Notes: generated by a model not told the origin, from the sequence alone. A stretch of DNA of 64,000 nucleotides from an uncultured Clostridia bacterium (GCA_934168305.1 CAKPNF010000001.1:124001-188000); one strand, 5' to 3'; counted from the first letter of the stretch, positions 27,436-37,188 are shown. A program made the numbers and translations.

Positions 27436-28024
27436 TTAAAGTAATATAGGCTGTATTTGTTTACCATCCAAAGCAAACTCAATAGTTTTAATAAGATAAT
27501 CAAAATCAAAAACAACAGAACGTGGTTTAGTAATAGGATTATCTTGTCTAAAAGGAACAAAATAATAATTTTTTCTATTAAGTAAATCTGCTATACTAGA
27601 AGCATTGCCGACTCAAAGCATTATTAGTAGAAGGAGCAATAACAACAGGCAAATTATTTCTTAAATGAGATTTAACAGCCATAGTTGCAGGTGTATCAAC
27701 AATATCATTAGCTAACTTCGACATAGTATTACCAGAACAAGGAGCAACAACCATAATATCAGTCAAATGTTTTGGACCAATTGGTTCAGCACCTTGAATA
27801 GTATGAATAATTTTTTGTCCCGTAATTTCTTCAATTTCATTTATAAAATCTTCAGCTTTTCCAAATTTAGTATCCAAATTATATGCATTATAAGACATAA
27901 TAGGAATAACTTCAGAACCCATTTTCACTAATTCTTTAATTTTAGGAATTGTTTTACTAAAGGTACAAAAAGAACCAGTTAAAACAAATCCTATTTTTTT
28001 ATGTTCTAATTCCAAGATTGACAA
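27436..28024 (-). pseudogene. spoVFB: Dipicolinate synthase subunit B, single-base frameshift
   Basis: AAGGAGG lies upstream of ATG 28024. The flavoprotein fold is clear: KKIGFVLTGSFCTFSK, GAEPIGPKHLTDIMVVAPCS GNTMSKLANDI, VVIAPSTNNAL. The frame breaks near 27608-27613 and resumes in another with NASSIADLLNRKNYYFVPFR and QDNPITKPRSVVFDFD, a normal end for this family. One extra base explains it (589 bases in total). Makes spore-core dipicolinate with subunit A, which is not next to it here. Could be an assembly error in a conserved sporulation gene. Confidence 0.88.
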
Positions 28025-28149
28025 AACCTCCTTTCTTTCGACATTTATATATTATATGAAAATTATATATTTTTTGTTGATAAAACTGTTCAATTTGTAA
28101 TTAATATGATACAATCCAAACAATAAAACAAAAGAAAGGATGATAAATA

Positions 28150-29913
28150 ATGGAAGAAAAATATAATTGGAAATTACAAGACATATTTGAAAATGAAGAA
28201 CAATTTATAAAAGAAAAGAATGAAACTTTAGAATTATTCAAAAAAATAAAATATTATCAAGGAAAACTTTGCGAGACATCAGATAATTTATATAATTGCT
28301 ATAAGATATATGAGCAAGCATTAGAAAAATTTGAGAAAGTATATGCATATGGAATGCTAACATATCATTTGGATATGTCAAATCAAGAAAGAATAAAACT
28401 ATTTAAAGAAGTAGAAACATTAGGAACAGAATTCGGTGTATCAACATCTTTTATAACACCAGAAATAACATATGCGGATGAACAAACTGTTAAAAATTAT
28501 ATAAAAGAAGACAGATTTAAAGAGTATTATAGGGACATTAATGATATTTTGAAAGAGAAAAAACATATATTAAGTAAAGAGGAAGAAAATTTACTTGAGA
28601 ACTATTCAGAAATATTTTCTGCACCTGAAAACACATTTGATATATTAACAAATACAGAATTTAAATTTGGAAAATTGATTAATGAAAATGGAGAAGAAGT
28701 AGAGCTTACAGATAGCACATATACATTATATTTAAAAAATCAAAACCAAAATGTAAGGAAACAAGCTTTTAATTTAATGTATAAAAAATATAGTGAATTT
28801 ATTAATACAATAACAGAGATGTATATAGCAAATGTAAAAACAAAATCAAAAACAGCAAAATTAAGGAAATATAATTCAAGTTTAGAAAAAGCAGTAGAAA
28901 ATGATGATGCAAGTATTAAAGTATACAATAGTTTAATAGAAGCAATCAATGAAAACATTTCATCAAATTATGAATTTTTAAAGTTAAAAAAGAAAATGTT
29001 AAATATTTCAGAAATGCATATGTACGATTTATATGTAAATCCATGTGAACAAGGCAAAGATGAGATAACATTCGAAGAAGCAAAAAAAGAAGTTTTAAAT
29101 GCACTACAAGTATTAGGCAAACAGTATGCGAACAAATTAAAAGAAGCTTTTGATAACAATTGGATAGATGTATATGCAAAACCAAATAAAAGAGGTGGTG
29201 CATATAGTATGGGAGTATATGGTATACATCCATTTGTATTAACTAATTTTGTAAATAGTAAAAGAGATGTAAGTACAATTGCTCATGAGTTAGGACATAG
29301 CATGCATTCTTATTATTCAAATAATAATCAAGGAATAATAAATAGTAACTATACAATAATGGTAGCAGAAGTTGCTTCAACAGTAAATGAAATTTTGTTA
29401 AGTGATTATCAAATTAAGAATGAAAAAGATAAAAATAAAAAGGCTGAATTATTATACGAATTATTAGAAATGATTAGAGCAACATTTTTCAGGCAAGCTA
29501 TGTTTGCAGAATTTGAAAAAATAGTCCATGAAAAAATTGAAAATGATATAATGCTTTCATCAGATGATTTAAATAATATTTATTATGAGTTGAATCAAAA
29601 ATATTTTGGAGAAGCGGTTAAAATTGATAATCAAATAAAATATGAATGGGCAAGAATTCCTCATTTTTATAGTGATTTTTATGTGTATAAATATGCAACA
29701 GGAGTATCTGCTGCAATAGCTATTGCAACAAAAATACTAAACAAAGAACCTGAATATAAAGAAAAATATATTGAAATGTTAAAACAGGGTTGTAGTAAGA
29801 AATCTATAGATTTATTGAAGATGGTTGATGTAGATTTAGAAAGTAAAGATACATATAAAGCAACAATTGAATTTTATAATAAAAAAATTAATGAATTAAA
29901 AGAACTCATATAA
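28150..29913 (+). CDS. pepF: Oligoendopeptidase F (M3 family)
   Basis: 587 aa, AAAGGATG before ATG. Zinc metallopeptidase with HELGHSMHSYY (HExxH) at about residue 380 and the downstream Glu in VAEVASTVNEILLSDY. Opens with YNWKLQDIFENEEQFIKEK as usual. Cytoplasmic; cuts peptides of roughly 7-17 residues. Single gene. Confidence 0.96.
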   Translation: MEEKYNWKLQDIFENEEQFIKEKNETLELFKKIKYYQGKLCETSDNLYNCYKIYEQALEKFEKVYAYGMLTYHLDMSNQERIKLFKEVETLGTEFGVSTSFITPEITYADEQTVKNYIKEDRFKEYYRDINDILKEKKHILSKEEENLLENYSEIFSAPENTFDILTNTEFKFGKLINENGEEVELTDSTYTLYLKNQNQNVRKQAFNLMYKKYSEFINTITEMYIANVKTKSKTAKLRKYNSSLEKAVENDDASIKVYNSLIEAINENISSNYEFLKLKKKMLNISEMHMYDLYVNPCEQGKDEITFEEAKKEVLNALQVLGKQYANKLKEAFDNNWIDVYAKPNKRGGAYSMGVYGIHPFVLTNFVNSKRDVSTIAHELGHSMHSYYSNNNQGIINSNYTIMVAEVASTVNEILLSDYQIKNEKDKNKKAELLYELLEMIRATFFRQAMFAEFEKIVHEKIENDIMLSSDDLNNIYYELNQKYFGEAVKIDNQIKYEWARIPHFYSDFYVYKYATGVSAAIAIATKILNKEPEYKEKYIEMLKQGCSKKSIDLLKMVDVDLESKDTYKATIEFYNKKINELKELI

Positions 29914-29974
29914 AATTAATAATCTTAAAATATAAATTTAACAATTAAATTATATAATTAAGGAGGAAACTTAT

Positions 29975-30856
29975 ATGGCAAAAAACGTAACAAAAGTTAA
30001 AGAAACAAATGAAATAGATGAAGCAAAAACCAAACAAAAAATAGAAGTGGAAAGTACAAACAAAAATAAAAGATTTACAATTATGGGGTTATCCATATAT
30101 AGAATATTAGCATATTTCATAATTTACAGTATAGTAGGGTATATTATCGAAACAGTATTTGGAATTGTAACAAAAGGAAGATGGGAAAGTAGACAAAGCT
30201 TTTTATACGGTCCATTTTGTTCTATATATGGATTAGGAGCATGCATAATGATAATATTCTTACATAAATATTCAAAAAAATACAATGCATTATTTTTAGG
30301 AGGCTTTATATTAGGATCAATAGTAGAATACTTAGTTAGTTGGATAGGTGAATTAATGTTAGGAGTAAAATGGTGGGATTACTCCGATATGCCACTTAAT
30401 ATAAATGGAAGAATATGTGTATTCTTCTCACTATTTTGGGGATTTTTAGCACTATATCTAATAGCATCATTTAATCCCAAAATAGACAAACTTATAAACT
30501 GGATAAAAGCTAAATTTTCATTAAAAACCCTAAAAACATTAACTGTATCTTTAACTATAATACTGTTTATAGATTGCATAACAACAGGAATAGCAATGTC
30601 TTATTTCTTAATCAGGATGGTAGCACAAAACAATCTAAATGTACCAAAAAAAGAAATTATTATCCAAAAATATGAAGATATATATAATAATGAAAAATTA
30701 TCCAATTTTATATATAAATATTGGGGAGATAAAAAAATGATAAAAACCTTTCCAAATATCAAAATTGAGGATGTTGATGGCGATATGATTTATATTGATA
30801 GTTTATTAAAAGATATTCAACCATATTATTTCAAATTCCATGAACCAAAAACATAA
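29975..30856 (+). CDS. CmpB-type putative ABC-transporter membrane protein (PF06541)
   Basis: 293 aa, AAGGAGG before ATG. A charged cytoplasmic N-terminus is followed by five or six membrane segments with the family marks YSIVGYIIETVFGIVTKGRW, FLYGPFCSIYGLGA, GSIVEYLVSWIGELMLGVKWWDYS and INGRICVFFSLFWG. The family is annotated as putative type IV ABC permease without a known substrate. No ATPase gene is adjacent. Confidence 0.85.
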   Translation: MAKNVTKVKETNEIDEAKTKQKIEVESTNKNKRFTIMGLSIYRILAYFIIYSIVGYIIETVFGIVTKGRWESRQSFLYGPFCSIYGLGACIMIIFLHKYSKKYNALFLGGFILGSIVEYLVSWIGELMLGVKWWDYSDMPLNINGRICVFFSLFWGFLALYLIASFNPKIDKLINWIKAKFSLKTLKTLTVSLTIILFIDCITTGIAMSYFLIRMVAQNNLNVPKKEIIIQKYEDIYNNEKLSNFIYKYWGDKKMIKTFPNIKIEDVDGDMIYIDSLLKDIQPYYFKFHEPKT

Positions 30857-30912
30857 GCTTTAAATTTAATCACAAATAAAAATAGAAAAACGAACATTTT
30901 TTTGAAAAAGTA

Positions 30913-30941
30913 TTGACAAAGAATAAATGTTCGTTTATAAT
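30913..30941 (+). promoter_or_regulatory. Consensus promoter with LexA-like operator in its spacer
   Basis: TTGACA (30913-30918), 17-base spacer, TATAAT (30936-30941). The spacer holds GAATAAATGTTC, 10 of 12 matches to the palindrome GAACATATGTTC used by Firmicutes LexA. A further half site CGAACATT lies at 30891. Location and downstream gene fit SOS control. Confidence 0.7.
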
Positions 30942-30994
30942 TATCTCATAAAGCAAACAAATATTCTTTAAATAGAGAAGCGGAGGTAATTATA

Positions 30995-31291
30995 ATGAAA
31001 ATAGTAAACAAAGCAAAATTTATCAGAACAATTAGTATATTAATAATACTTATATGTATAATAACAATTTTTTCAAAAAATACATATTCAAATGTAGAAA
31101 CAAGTTATAAAGAAGATTATATTTACACTGGAGATACATTATGGAGCATTGCAAAAAGAGAGATAGAAAACAATAAATATTTTGAAAACAAAGATATTAG
31201 AACTGTAGTAAATGAATTAAAAAATGTAAATAACTTTACAAATTGTGAATTATACCAAGGACAAAAAATAAAAATTCCTATCTATAAATAA
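30995..31291 (+). CDS. LysM-domain cell-division suppressor, YneA-like
   Basis: 98 aa, GGAGG before ATG. An N-terminal membrane anchor (TISILIILICIITIFS) is followed by a single LysM domain: IYTGDTLWSIAKREIENN to LYQGQKIKIPIY. This is the layout of YneA, the SOS-induced division inhibitor usually encoded beside lexA. lexA is not visible here, but the promoter carries a LexA-like box, which supports the call. Confidence 0.75.
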   Translation: MKIVNKAKFIRTISILIILICIITIFSKNTYSNVETSYKEDYIYTGDTLWSIAKREIENNKYFENKDIRTVVNELKNVNNFTNCELYQGQKIKIPIYK

Positions 31292-31300
31292 TAATACGAA

Positions 31301-31337
31301 AGATTTCTGCATCATTATTTAATGCAGAAATCCTTTA
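31301..31337. terminator. Bidirectional terminator
   Basis: GATTTCTGCAT pairs with ATGCAGAAATC across nine bases. It sits between the yneA-like gene and the convergent recombinase. Confidence 0.8.
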
Positions 31338-32318
31338 TATATCAGCCAATGGGTTATTTTCAATAGCATCACGAGCTTGTTCGTTCGAAACATGAGTATA
31401 AATTTCAGTAGTAGAAATGCTCTCATGTCCTAAAACTTCTTGTAATGCTCTAATATCAACATTTCCATATTGATACATTAAAGTAGCAGCAGTGTGTCTC
31501 AACTTATGTGTAGAATACTTCTTAGTATCTAATCCTGCAGCCAAAAGTTCTCTATCCACAATATGCTGAACTGTTCTACGACTAATTCTTTCTTTTCTCT
31601 CACTTAAAAACAATGCATTTTTCGAATTAAGTTTATCTGTTCTAATACCTTCTTTAGGACGTACATTTAAATAGTCATTTATTGCATTAATACAAGCTTT
31701 ATTTAAATAAACTGTTCTCTCTTTATTTCCCTTACCAATAACATTCATCTTATTTTCTGAAAAATCAATATCATTAATATTTATTCCAACCAATTCAGCT
31801 AAACGCATACCACAATTTAAAAATAAAGTAATTATTGCATAATCTCTTTTAGAATTTCTATTATCATCATTTGCCGTAACACTTAATAATTTTTTACTAT
31901 CCTCTAAACTTAGATATTTAGGAAGCCTTCTATCTAGTTTAGGAGTTTCAAGATTTTGTGCAGGATTTATTTCAATTAAATTAGCTTTTGCACATAAATA
32001 ATTAAAGAATACTCTTATACTAGACGCTTTTCTTGCACGAGTTGCAGCTTTACTATTATAATTTGTAGTTAAAAAACTTAAAAAAGCATGTATATCATCT
32101 AATTTAATTTTTTTTATGGTACTAAGTGGAATATCGTTAATAGTTATACTTGAAAAATTTTCTTCGTTTGTCATATTAAATCTTATCTTAATAAATCTTA
32201 AAAACATTGTTAAATCATAATTATATTCTTTAATTGTATTAGGTGATTTATTTAATATAGTTACTGTATAATCCAAAAAAGAATTTAAATATTCCGGATT
32301 TTCTTCATGATTTATCAT
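31335..32318 (-). CDS. Tyrosine recombinase XerC/XerD-like
   Basis: Start chosen at ATG 32318 (GGAG ten bases upstream); 327 aa. N-terminal SAM-like core-binding domain, then the catalytic set: Arg in NCGMRLAELVGI, Lys in GKGNKERTVYLN, HKLRHTAATL, LGHESISTTEIYTHV with the Tyr nucleophile. The length and plain context fit a housekeeping Xer protein for dimer resolution, but a role in a lost element cannot be excluded. Confidence 0.92.
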   Translation of the reverse strand: MINHEENPEYLNSFLDYTVTILNKSPNTIKEYNYDLTMFLRFIKIRFNMTNEENFSSITINDIPLSTIKKIKLDDIHAFLSFLTTNYNSKAATRARKASSIRVFFNYLCAKANLIEINPAQNLETPKLDRRLPKYLSLEDSKKLLSVTANDDNRNSKRDYAIITLFLNCGMRLAELVGININDIDFSENKMNVIGKGNKERTVYLNKACINAINDYLNVRPKEGIRTDKLNSKNALFLSERKERISRRTVQHIVDRELLAAGLDTKKYSTHKLRHTAATLMYQYGNVDIRALQEVLGHESISTTEIYTHVSNEQARDAIENNPLADI

Positions 32319-32419
32319 ATATTTCACACTCCAATTTTTTACATTATATAACAAAAATATAAAAAATAAAACAAAAATAATAAAGTTTATACAAATTTAT
32401 TTATATACAAAAGATTGAA

Positions 32420-32453
32420 AAAGATATGGTCACACTACAGCCATATCTTTTAA
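32420..32453. terminator. Terminator-like hairpin
   Basis: AAAGATATGG pairs with CCATATCTTT. Marks the left edge of the accessory island. Between it and 32690 I see no gene. Confidence 0.6.
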
Positions 32454-32689
32454 AAATTAAATAAAAATCTTTAATCAGAAACACTTGCATTAACTTAATA
32501 GGTTCTGTTGAACCATAACTAAGCAAAGCAAATGTTAGTCTTACACTAAAAAAAATTGATTTTGCTTGTTCTCTATGCAAATTTTTTCTTAATTATACTT
32601 AAATTTTACATCAAAAATGGCACTTTTTCAAGATATTTACCTCAAAAAAGTACTTATTTTTTCATATTAATCTTACAATTTATTTTAGT

Positions 32690-33010
32690 TTTACAAACCC
32701 AACAATGACAAGAGTATTAGTAATGATAGATACAAAATGGTTGGAGTTAAGCATAGTAGGAATAGTACAAAGTTTAATAAAAGAAAAAAGCAAACAGATA
32801 ATGTTTGATGGAAAAGCAAAAAGATCAACAGATGCAATAAAATCAATAAAAAAAATGATAAATATAGTAACAGCATATAAAGATACAGGAATATCATTAT
32901 TACATATAAAACTAATGGAATACCAACAGTTCAAGAGTTAATAGATATGCTTGATGTAGAAGGATTAATAATAATAGCAGATACAACGCATTGCCAAAAA
33001 AAGCAAAATT
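32690..33010 (+). pseudogene. ISAs1-type transposase relic
   Basis: Two frames together give a DDE-transposase fragment. The first holds FDGKAKRSTDAIKSIKKMI NIVTAYKD (the IDGK..R.. HLVSA block), the second picks up at 32911 with NGIPTVQELIDMLDVEGLII and ADTTHCQ (the DA.GCQ block). N- and C-terminal parts are missing. Long decayed; inverted repeats not found. Confidence 0.65.
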
Positions 33011-33058
33011 TTAAAATATATCTTGTATAATTTATAATAAAAGTGTTATACTATGGTT

Positions 33059-33094
33059 GAACGATTGAACGATATTTTGAACGATTGAACGATT
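33059..33094. repeat. Four copies of GAACGATT
   Basis: GAACGATT occurs at 33059, 33079 and 33087 and as GAACGATA at 33067: two tandem pairs separated by four bases. Iteron-like; could be an operator for the gene behind it. Confidence 0.6.
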
Positions 33095-33113
33095 AAAAAT
33101 GGAAGTAAGTAAC

Positions 33114-33568
33114 ATGAATGAGAATGAATCAATAGAATTTAAAGAAAATTATACAGAAAAAGTATATAAAGAGATGCAGGTCTATCAACTTCAAGAAATC
33201 CTTACTTACAATCTATTTTTATGAGAATAAAGAGGGTAGAAGCAATAGGAAGTGGCTTAAGAAGAGTAAAATCATATTATAATAAAATTGGATTAAATTT
33301 CGAGATAGATGTATTACCGTCATCATTTGTTGTAAAATTACCTAAAATATCATTGAATAATGTTGCTATACAAAATAATAGTAAAGGTGATATGGATATA
33401 ATTATAAAATATATTGAAAAAAATGGCTCTATAACAAGGATTAATGCTCAAGCACTAATTAATAAAGAAAAGACAACTACCTCAACAATATTAAATAAAT
33501 TAGTTGAAAATGGTGTTTTGGTTAAAATTGGAAACGGACCAAGTACAAGATATGAAATAAATAAATAA
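33114..33568 (+). pseudogene. AAA_4/AlbA_2 ATP-binding regulator with large internal deletion
   Basis: The first 20 codons (MNENESIEFKENYTEKVYKE) are the usual start of COG2865 proteins. After 33173 the frame changes and reads the family's C-terminal part: GLSTSRNPYLQSIFMRIKRV EAIGSGLRRVKSYYNKIG, then a winged helix (NGSITRINAQALINKEKTTT). The whole ATPase/AlbA middle, some 250-300 residues, is gone. Not functional as a full protein; an ATG at 33221 might still make the HTH tail. Confidence 0.75.
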
Positions 33569-33633
33569 TAACTTAAAAGCGAACTTTGCTTTATTAATAT
33601 GTAGGAATAAAAAATGGCTGACAATAAAAAATA

Positions 33634-33695
33634 GACTAACTATATGAATGTCAATAGTTAGTCTCGTATAATGGACAACATGTTCATTATACGAG
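33634..33695. promoter_or_regulatory. Two stacked perfect palindromes
   Basis: GACTAACTA/TAGTTAGTC (33634-33663) is followed directly by CTCGTATAATG/CATTATACGAG (33663-33695), which extends inward to about 15 pairs. Neither has a T run. They lie 23 bases before the next start codon and look like operators or RNA hairpins. Confidence 0.6.
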
Positions 33696-33717
33696 TAATT
33701 TGTAGGGAGATGTTAGT

Positions 33718-34638
33718 ATGAAAATATTATCTTTACTATTAAGTATGGTAATTGGTATTTTATTTATGATAATACAATTTGTAAGTTTTTATTTTTTTAT
33801 AAAACATTCAGCTAATAAAGCTAGAAAAGAAAATATGAGTAAAATTGATTTTTCCAGAGATAAAGGATACTATCGCACAATTTTAAAAACATATAGTCCT
33901 GCCGAACTAAGTTATATAGATGATTTTAAAGTAAATTATAAAAGAGAGATTGTTGCAACTGTTTTAAGTCTGGAATTAAAGGGAAAAGTAAAAATCGAAA
34001 ATGATGGTATCAGTATATTGGATAATCACGATGAGAATTTAAGAAAAACAGAAAGATTTATTTTAAAAAGTATAGATAATAGAAAAGTAAAAATAACTGA
34101 CTCAGGTTATATTGATTCATATGCTCAAGATGAAGCGATTGAAGATGAACTTATAATAAAAAATACAGACCAAATTGGAAGAAAACGAGTAATAAAAGAA
34201 ATATTATGTCAGCTAACACTGTGTTTAATATCAATTTTAATATTTGCTGTTTTTTGTAATAATTGTGAAAAATTGAATGACGCAAATACCGTTATTAAGG
34301 TAATGAGTATGATTTTAAGTTTTATTGCATTTTTTATTATTTGGATAGAAATAGGATATGGAACAATAGGAATTTTTATTTACTATATAATGCAAATAAA
34401 TTCGTATAGAAGAACAGAAAAAGGCGAGGAGATAAATAAAAATATTGAAGGATTAAAGCAATATATAAAAGACTATAGTTTATTAAAAGATAAGGATAAA
34501 GAAACATTAACGGTTTGGGAGGAATACTTAATTTATTCGGTAATTTTTGATATTAACGATGCAAAGATAGTGCAAAAAATATTTGATTTTGTAGAAATTG
34601 AATTTGAAAGAGGAAAAATATATTTTCAAAAGGTATAA
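33718..34638 (+). CDS. DUF2207-like membrane protein
   Basis: 306 aa, AGGGAGA before ATG. N-terminal membrane segment, a soluble stretch with YSPAELSYIDDFKVNYKREI VATVLSLELKGKV (typical of the DUF2207 cytoplasmic winged-helix-like part), two membrane segments at about 165-215, and a second soluble part. DUF2207 proteins are usually longer, so this is a short form. Function unknown. Confidence 0.65.
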   Translation: MKILSLLLSMVIGILFMIIQFVSFYFFIKHSANKARKENMSKIDFSRDKGYYRTILKTYSPAELSYIDDFKVNYKREIVATVLSLELKGKVKIENDGISILDNHDENLRKTERFILKSIDNRKVKITDSGYIDSYAQDEAIEDELIIKNTDQIGRKRVIKEILCQLTLCLISILIFAVFCNNCEKLNDANTVIKVMSMILSFIAFFIIWIEIGYGTIGIFIYYIMQINSYRRTEKGEEINKNIEGLKQYIKDYSLLKDKDKETLTVWEEYLIYSVIFDINDAKIVQKIFDFVEIEFERGKIYFQKV

Positions 34639-34721
34639 AAGAAAATCCAACTGATAGTACAATAAAATAATATCAATGTGAGCGACAACTTACAAGTTAT
34701 CGCATAAATTATAACAATTCA

Positions 34722-34778
34722 ACTAATCGTTGATAAAGAAAAATACCACACTCAACGATTAGTATGTGTACTTTTTTT
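34722..34778 (+). terminator. Rho-independent terminator
   Basis: ACTAATCGTTGA pairs perfectly with TCAACGATTAGT across an 18-base loop, with a run of T at 34772. Another imperfect hairpin (GCGACAACTT/AAGTTATCGC) lies just before it at 34682. Confidence 0.8.
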
Positions 34779-34817
34779 AGATAATAATTTACACTTAAAT
34801 TGAAGGAGGTAAAAGAT

Positions 34818-35423
34818 ATGAATCAGATTAAAATAGGAAAATTTATAGCTGAATGTAGAAAAAAGAATAATTTAACTCAAATGCAACTTGCAGAAAAATT
34901 AAACATTACAGATAGAGCTATATCTAAATGGGAAAATGGGAAAGGAATGCCTGATTCATCATTAATGCTTGATTTATGTCATGAACTCAAAATAAGTGTA
35001 AATGAATTATTATGTGGGGAGTTGATTGAAATGAATAATTATAATGAAGTAGCAGAAAAAACATTATTAGAAATGGCACGAAAGGAAGAAATGCAAAATA
35101 AAAAATTAATGATGTATGAAAATGTGATTGGATTTAGTTCGACAATATCTTTCTTAATACTAATTTTTGTTACATCATTTTTAGTGGAGAATAATATAGC
35201 AAAAATTATATTGTTTATATTAGCATTTGTTCTTTTAATAATAGGTGTTTCATTTGCATTAAAAATAGAAACAGAAACTGGTTATTATGAATGTCAAAAA
35301 TGTCATAATAAATATGTACCAAAATATAGCCAAGTATATTTTGCAATGCACTCTGGAACTACACGATATATGAAATGTCCAAAATGTAACAAGAAAAGTT
35401 GGCAAAGAAAGACTTTAAGTTAG
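34818..35423 (+). CDS. XRE-family regulator with membrane segments and zinc ribbon
   Basis: ATG 34818 is preferred because GGAGGT lies nine bases upstream; the ATG at 34800 lacks one. 201 aa. HTH: IGKFIAECRKKNNLTQMQLAEKL and ITDRAISKWENGKGMPD. Two membrane helices follow (about 107-150), then a C-terminal zinc ribbon (CQKCHNKY and CPKCNKKSW). Membrane-tethered XRE proteins of this type are common in Clostridia; target unknown. Confidence 0.85.
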   Translation: MNQIKIGKFIAECRKKNNLTQMQLAEKLNITDRAISKWENGKGMPDSSLMLDLCHELKISVNELLCGELIEMNNYNEVAEKTLLEMARKEEMQNKKLMMYENVIGFSSTISFLILIFVTSFLVENNIAKIILFILAFVLLIIGVSFALKIETETGYYECQKCHNKYVPKYSQVYFAMHSGTTRYMKCPKCNKKSWQRKTLS

Positions 35424-35544
35424 AAGGATAGTAAGCCATAAAGTAGTTAAAAATAAAAGAATTTAAAATTTTATTGAAAAATTTAATAAAAAATGATATA
35501 CTTTTTTCAGTTAAATATTTTATTAAACGATTGGAGAATAAACA

Positions 35545-36663
35545 ATGGATAATAGAAATGAAAAACTTACACACAATCTTATATATAATTCTATTTCTTT
35601 AAATGAAAATGAAAATATATTAGTAGAGGTAATTGGAGAAGATGGCTTAGAGCTTGCAAATGAAATTATAAAACAAGCTAAAATAATAAACGCAAAGCCA
35701 CATCTAAATATAATAAATTACGAAGATTTAAGGAATTTTTTAATAAATGCAACTAAGGAAGATATAATTGAATATGGAAAAAAAGATTATGAAATAATGA
35801 AAAAAATGCAAGCATATATAGGAATAAGTGCACCAACATCAGATAAATCTTTAAATGGCGTATCTCAAGAAAAATTAGAATTATATAACAAATATTATAC
35901 TGCTTTAGTACATTTAGAACAAAGAGTTAAACATACAAAATGGTGTATTTTAAGATATCCAAACGAATATTTTGCAAAAAAAAGTAATATGACACTAAAT
36001 GAATTTAAAGACTTTTATTACAATGTTTGTAATGTTGATTATAATAAAATGAAGATTGCAATGGAACCTTTGAAAGAATTAATGAATAGAACTGACAAAG
36101 TGCATATTGTGGCACCTGGAACTGATTTAACATTTAGTATAAATGGAATTCCTGCAGAAAAATATTATGGAACATTTAATATACCAGATGGTGAAGTTGC
36201 AACATGTCCAGTAAAAAATAGTGTTAATGGTTACATTACTTATAATACTAAAACAAAATATAATGATATTATATTTGAAGATATAAAATTTGATTTTATA
36301 AATGGAAAAATAGTAAAAGCAACAGCTAAGGAAAACTCTAAAGAACTAAATGAAATTCTTGATACAGATGATGGAGCTAGATATATTGGAGAATTTGCAT
36401 TTGGACTAAACCCATATGTTAATAATACAATGTGTGATACATTGTTTGATGAAAAAATAAATGGAAGTTTTCATTTAACTCCAGGAATGGCACTAGAAGA
36501 AAGTGATAACGGAAATAGGTCAGCAATTCATTGGGATATAGTTAAAATTCTTAGAAAAGAATTTGGTGGTGGCGAAATTTATTTTGATGATATACTAATA
36601 ATGAAAGATGGGAAATTTATATTAGAAGAGCTCAAAGAATTAAACGCTGAAAATTTAAAATAA
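35545..36663 (+). CDS. M29 family aminopeptidase
   Basis: 372 aa, GGAGAA before ATG. Two-metal aminopeptidase of the AmpS/AmpT/PepS type: FNIPDGEVATCPV, RYIGEFAFGLNPYVNNTM, GSFHLTPGMALEE, SAIHWDIV and GGEIYFDD supply the metal-binding Glu, Glu, His, His and Asp. Removes N-terminal residues from peptides in the cytoplasm. Single gene followed by a terminator. Confidence 0.93.
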   Translation: MDNRNEKLTHNLIYNSISLNENENILVEVIGEDGLELANEIIKQAKIINAKPHLNIINYEDLRNFLINATKEDIIEYGKKDYEIMKKMQAYIGISAPTSDKSLNGVSQEKLELYNKYYTALVHLEQRVKHTKWCILRYPNEYFAKKSNMTLNEFKDFYYNVCNVDYNKMKIAMEPLKELMNRTDKVHIVAPGTDLTFSINGIPAEKYYGTFNIPDGEVATCPVKNSVNGYITYNTKTKYNDIIFEDIKFDFINGKIVKATAKENSKELNEILDTDDGARYIGEFAFGLNPYVNNTMCDTLFDEKINGSFHLTPGMALEESDNGNRSAIHWDIVKILRKEFGGGEIYFDDILIMKDGKFILEELKELNAENLK

Positions 36664-36669
36664 ACATTG

Positions 36670-36702
36670 AAACAGAGTTTTATGATTAGAACTCTGTTTT
36701 AT
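36670..36702 (+). terminator. Rho-independent terminator
   Basis: AAACAGAGTT pairs with AACTCTGTTT, followed by T. Confidence 0.85.
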
Positions 36703-36750
36703 CATTTAAAAATAAATCATCATAGTTTGAATAGCTAATTTTGAAAGGGA

Positions 36751-36817
36751 GGTACTTGAAGCAGGTACTTTATATTTTACTCCTATCTCTTATTGCACAA
36801 AACTTTGATGCCACAAC
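36751..36817 (+). repeat. E0: right-end fragment of the E repeat family
   Basis: Carries the terminal hairpin (GTACTT/AGGTAC) and the conserved tail ACTCCTATCTCTTATTGCAC then AAAACTTTGATGCC seen at the ends of E1 and E2. It runs directly into the coding sequence of a truncated rhuM. Confidence 0.85.
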
Positions 36818-37143
36818 AAACTTAAAAGATGAAACGGTGTGGCTTACACAAGAGCAAATGTCAAAATTGTTTGGAAAGGCAAAATCTACTATTAATGAGC
36901 ATATTAAAAATGTATATAAAGAAGGTGAATTAATAGAAAAAGAAACTATGACTAAATTCGAAAATTCCGAATTTGCTGATAAACCAACTAATTATTATAA
37001 TCTAGATATGATAATTTCTGTTGGGTATCGTGTAAAATCACAAAATGGTATTTTATTTAGAAAATGGGCTACTAGGTATTAAAAGATTACATGCTAAAAG
37101 GTTATGCAGTAAATCAAAAAAGATTAGAATATTTGGAAATTTA
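36818..37143 (+). pseudogene. RhuM family remnant
   Basis: Begins in mid-protein with NLKDETVWLTQEQMSKLFGK and AKSTINEHIKNVYKEGEL, then YNLDMIISVGYRVKSQNGIL FRKWAT. A frameshift near 37075 moves it to LKDYMLKGYAVNQKRLEYLE, and it ends at 37143. The start is replaced by the E0 repeat tail. Close relative of the longer rhuM-fic gene at 43224, which is also preceded by an E right end. Confidence 0.85.
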
Positions 37144-37152
37144 TTAAAATTA

Positions 37153-37182
37153 TTGACAAAATAACATATTTCATGCTATTAT
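37153..37182 (+). promoter_or_regulatory. Near-consensus promoter of a non-coding transcript
   Basis: TTGACA, 18-base spacer, TATTAT, with no ORF downstream for more than 1 kb. Confidence 0.65.
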
Positions 37183-37188
37183 GAATAT

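Noticed and set aside
30891..30932. AACGAACATT and AATGTTCGTT as one long operator
   Set aside because: They are exact inverted copies but about 26 bases apart; the compact GAATAAATGTTC box alone fits a LexA dimer better.
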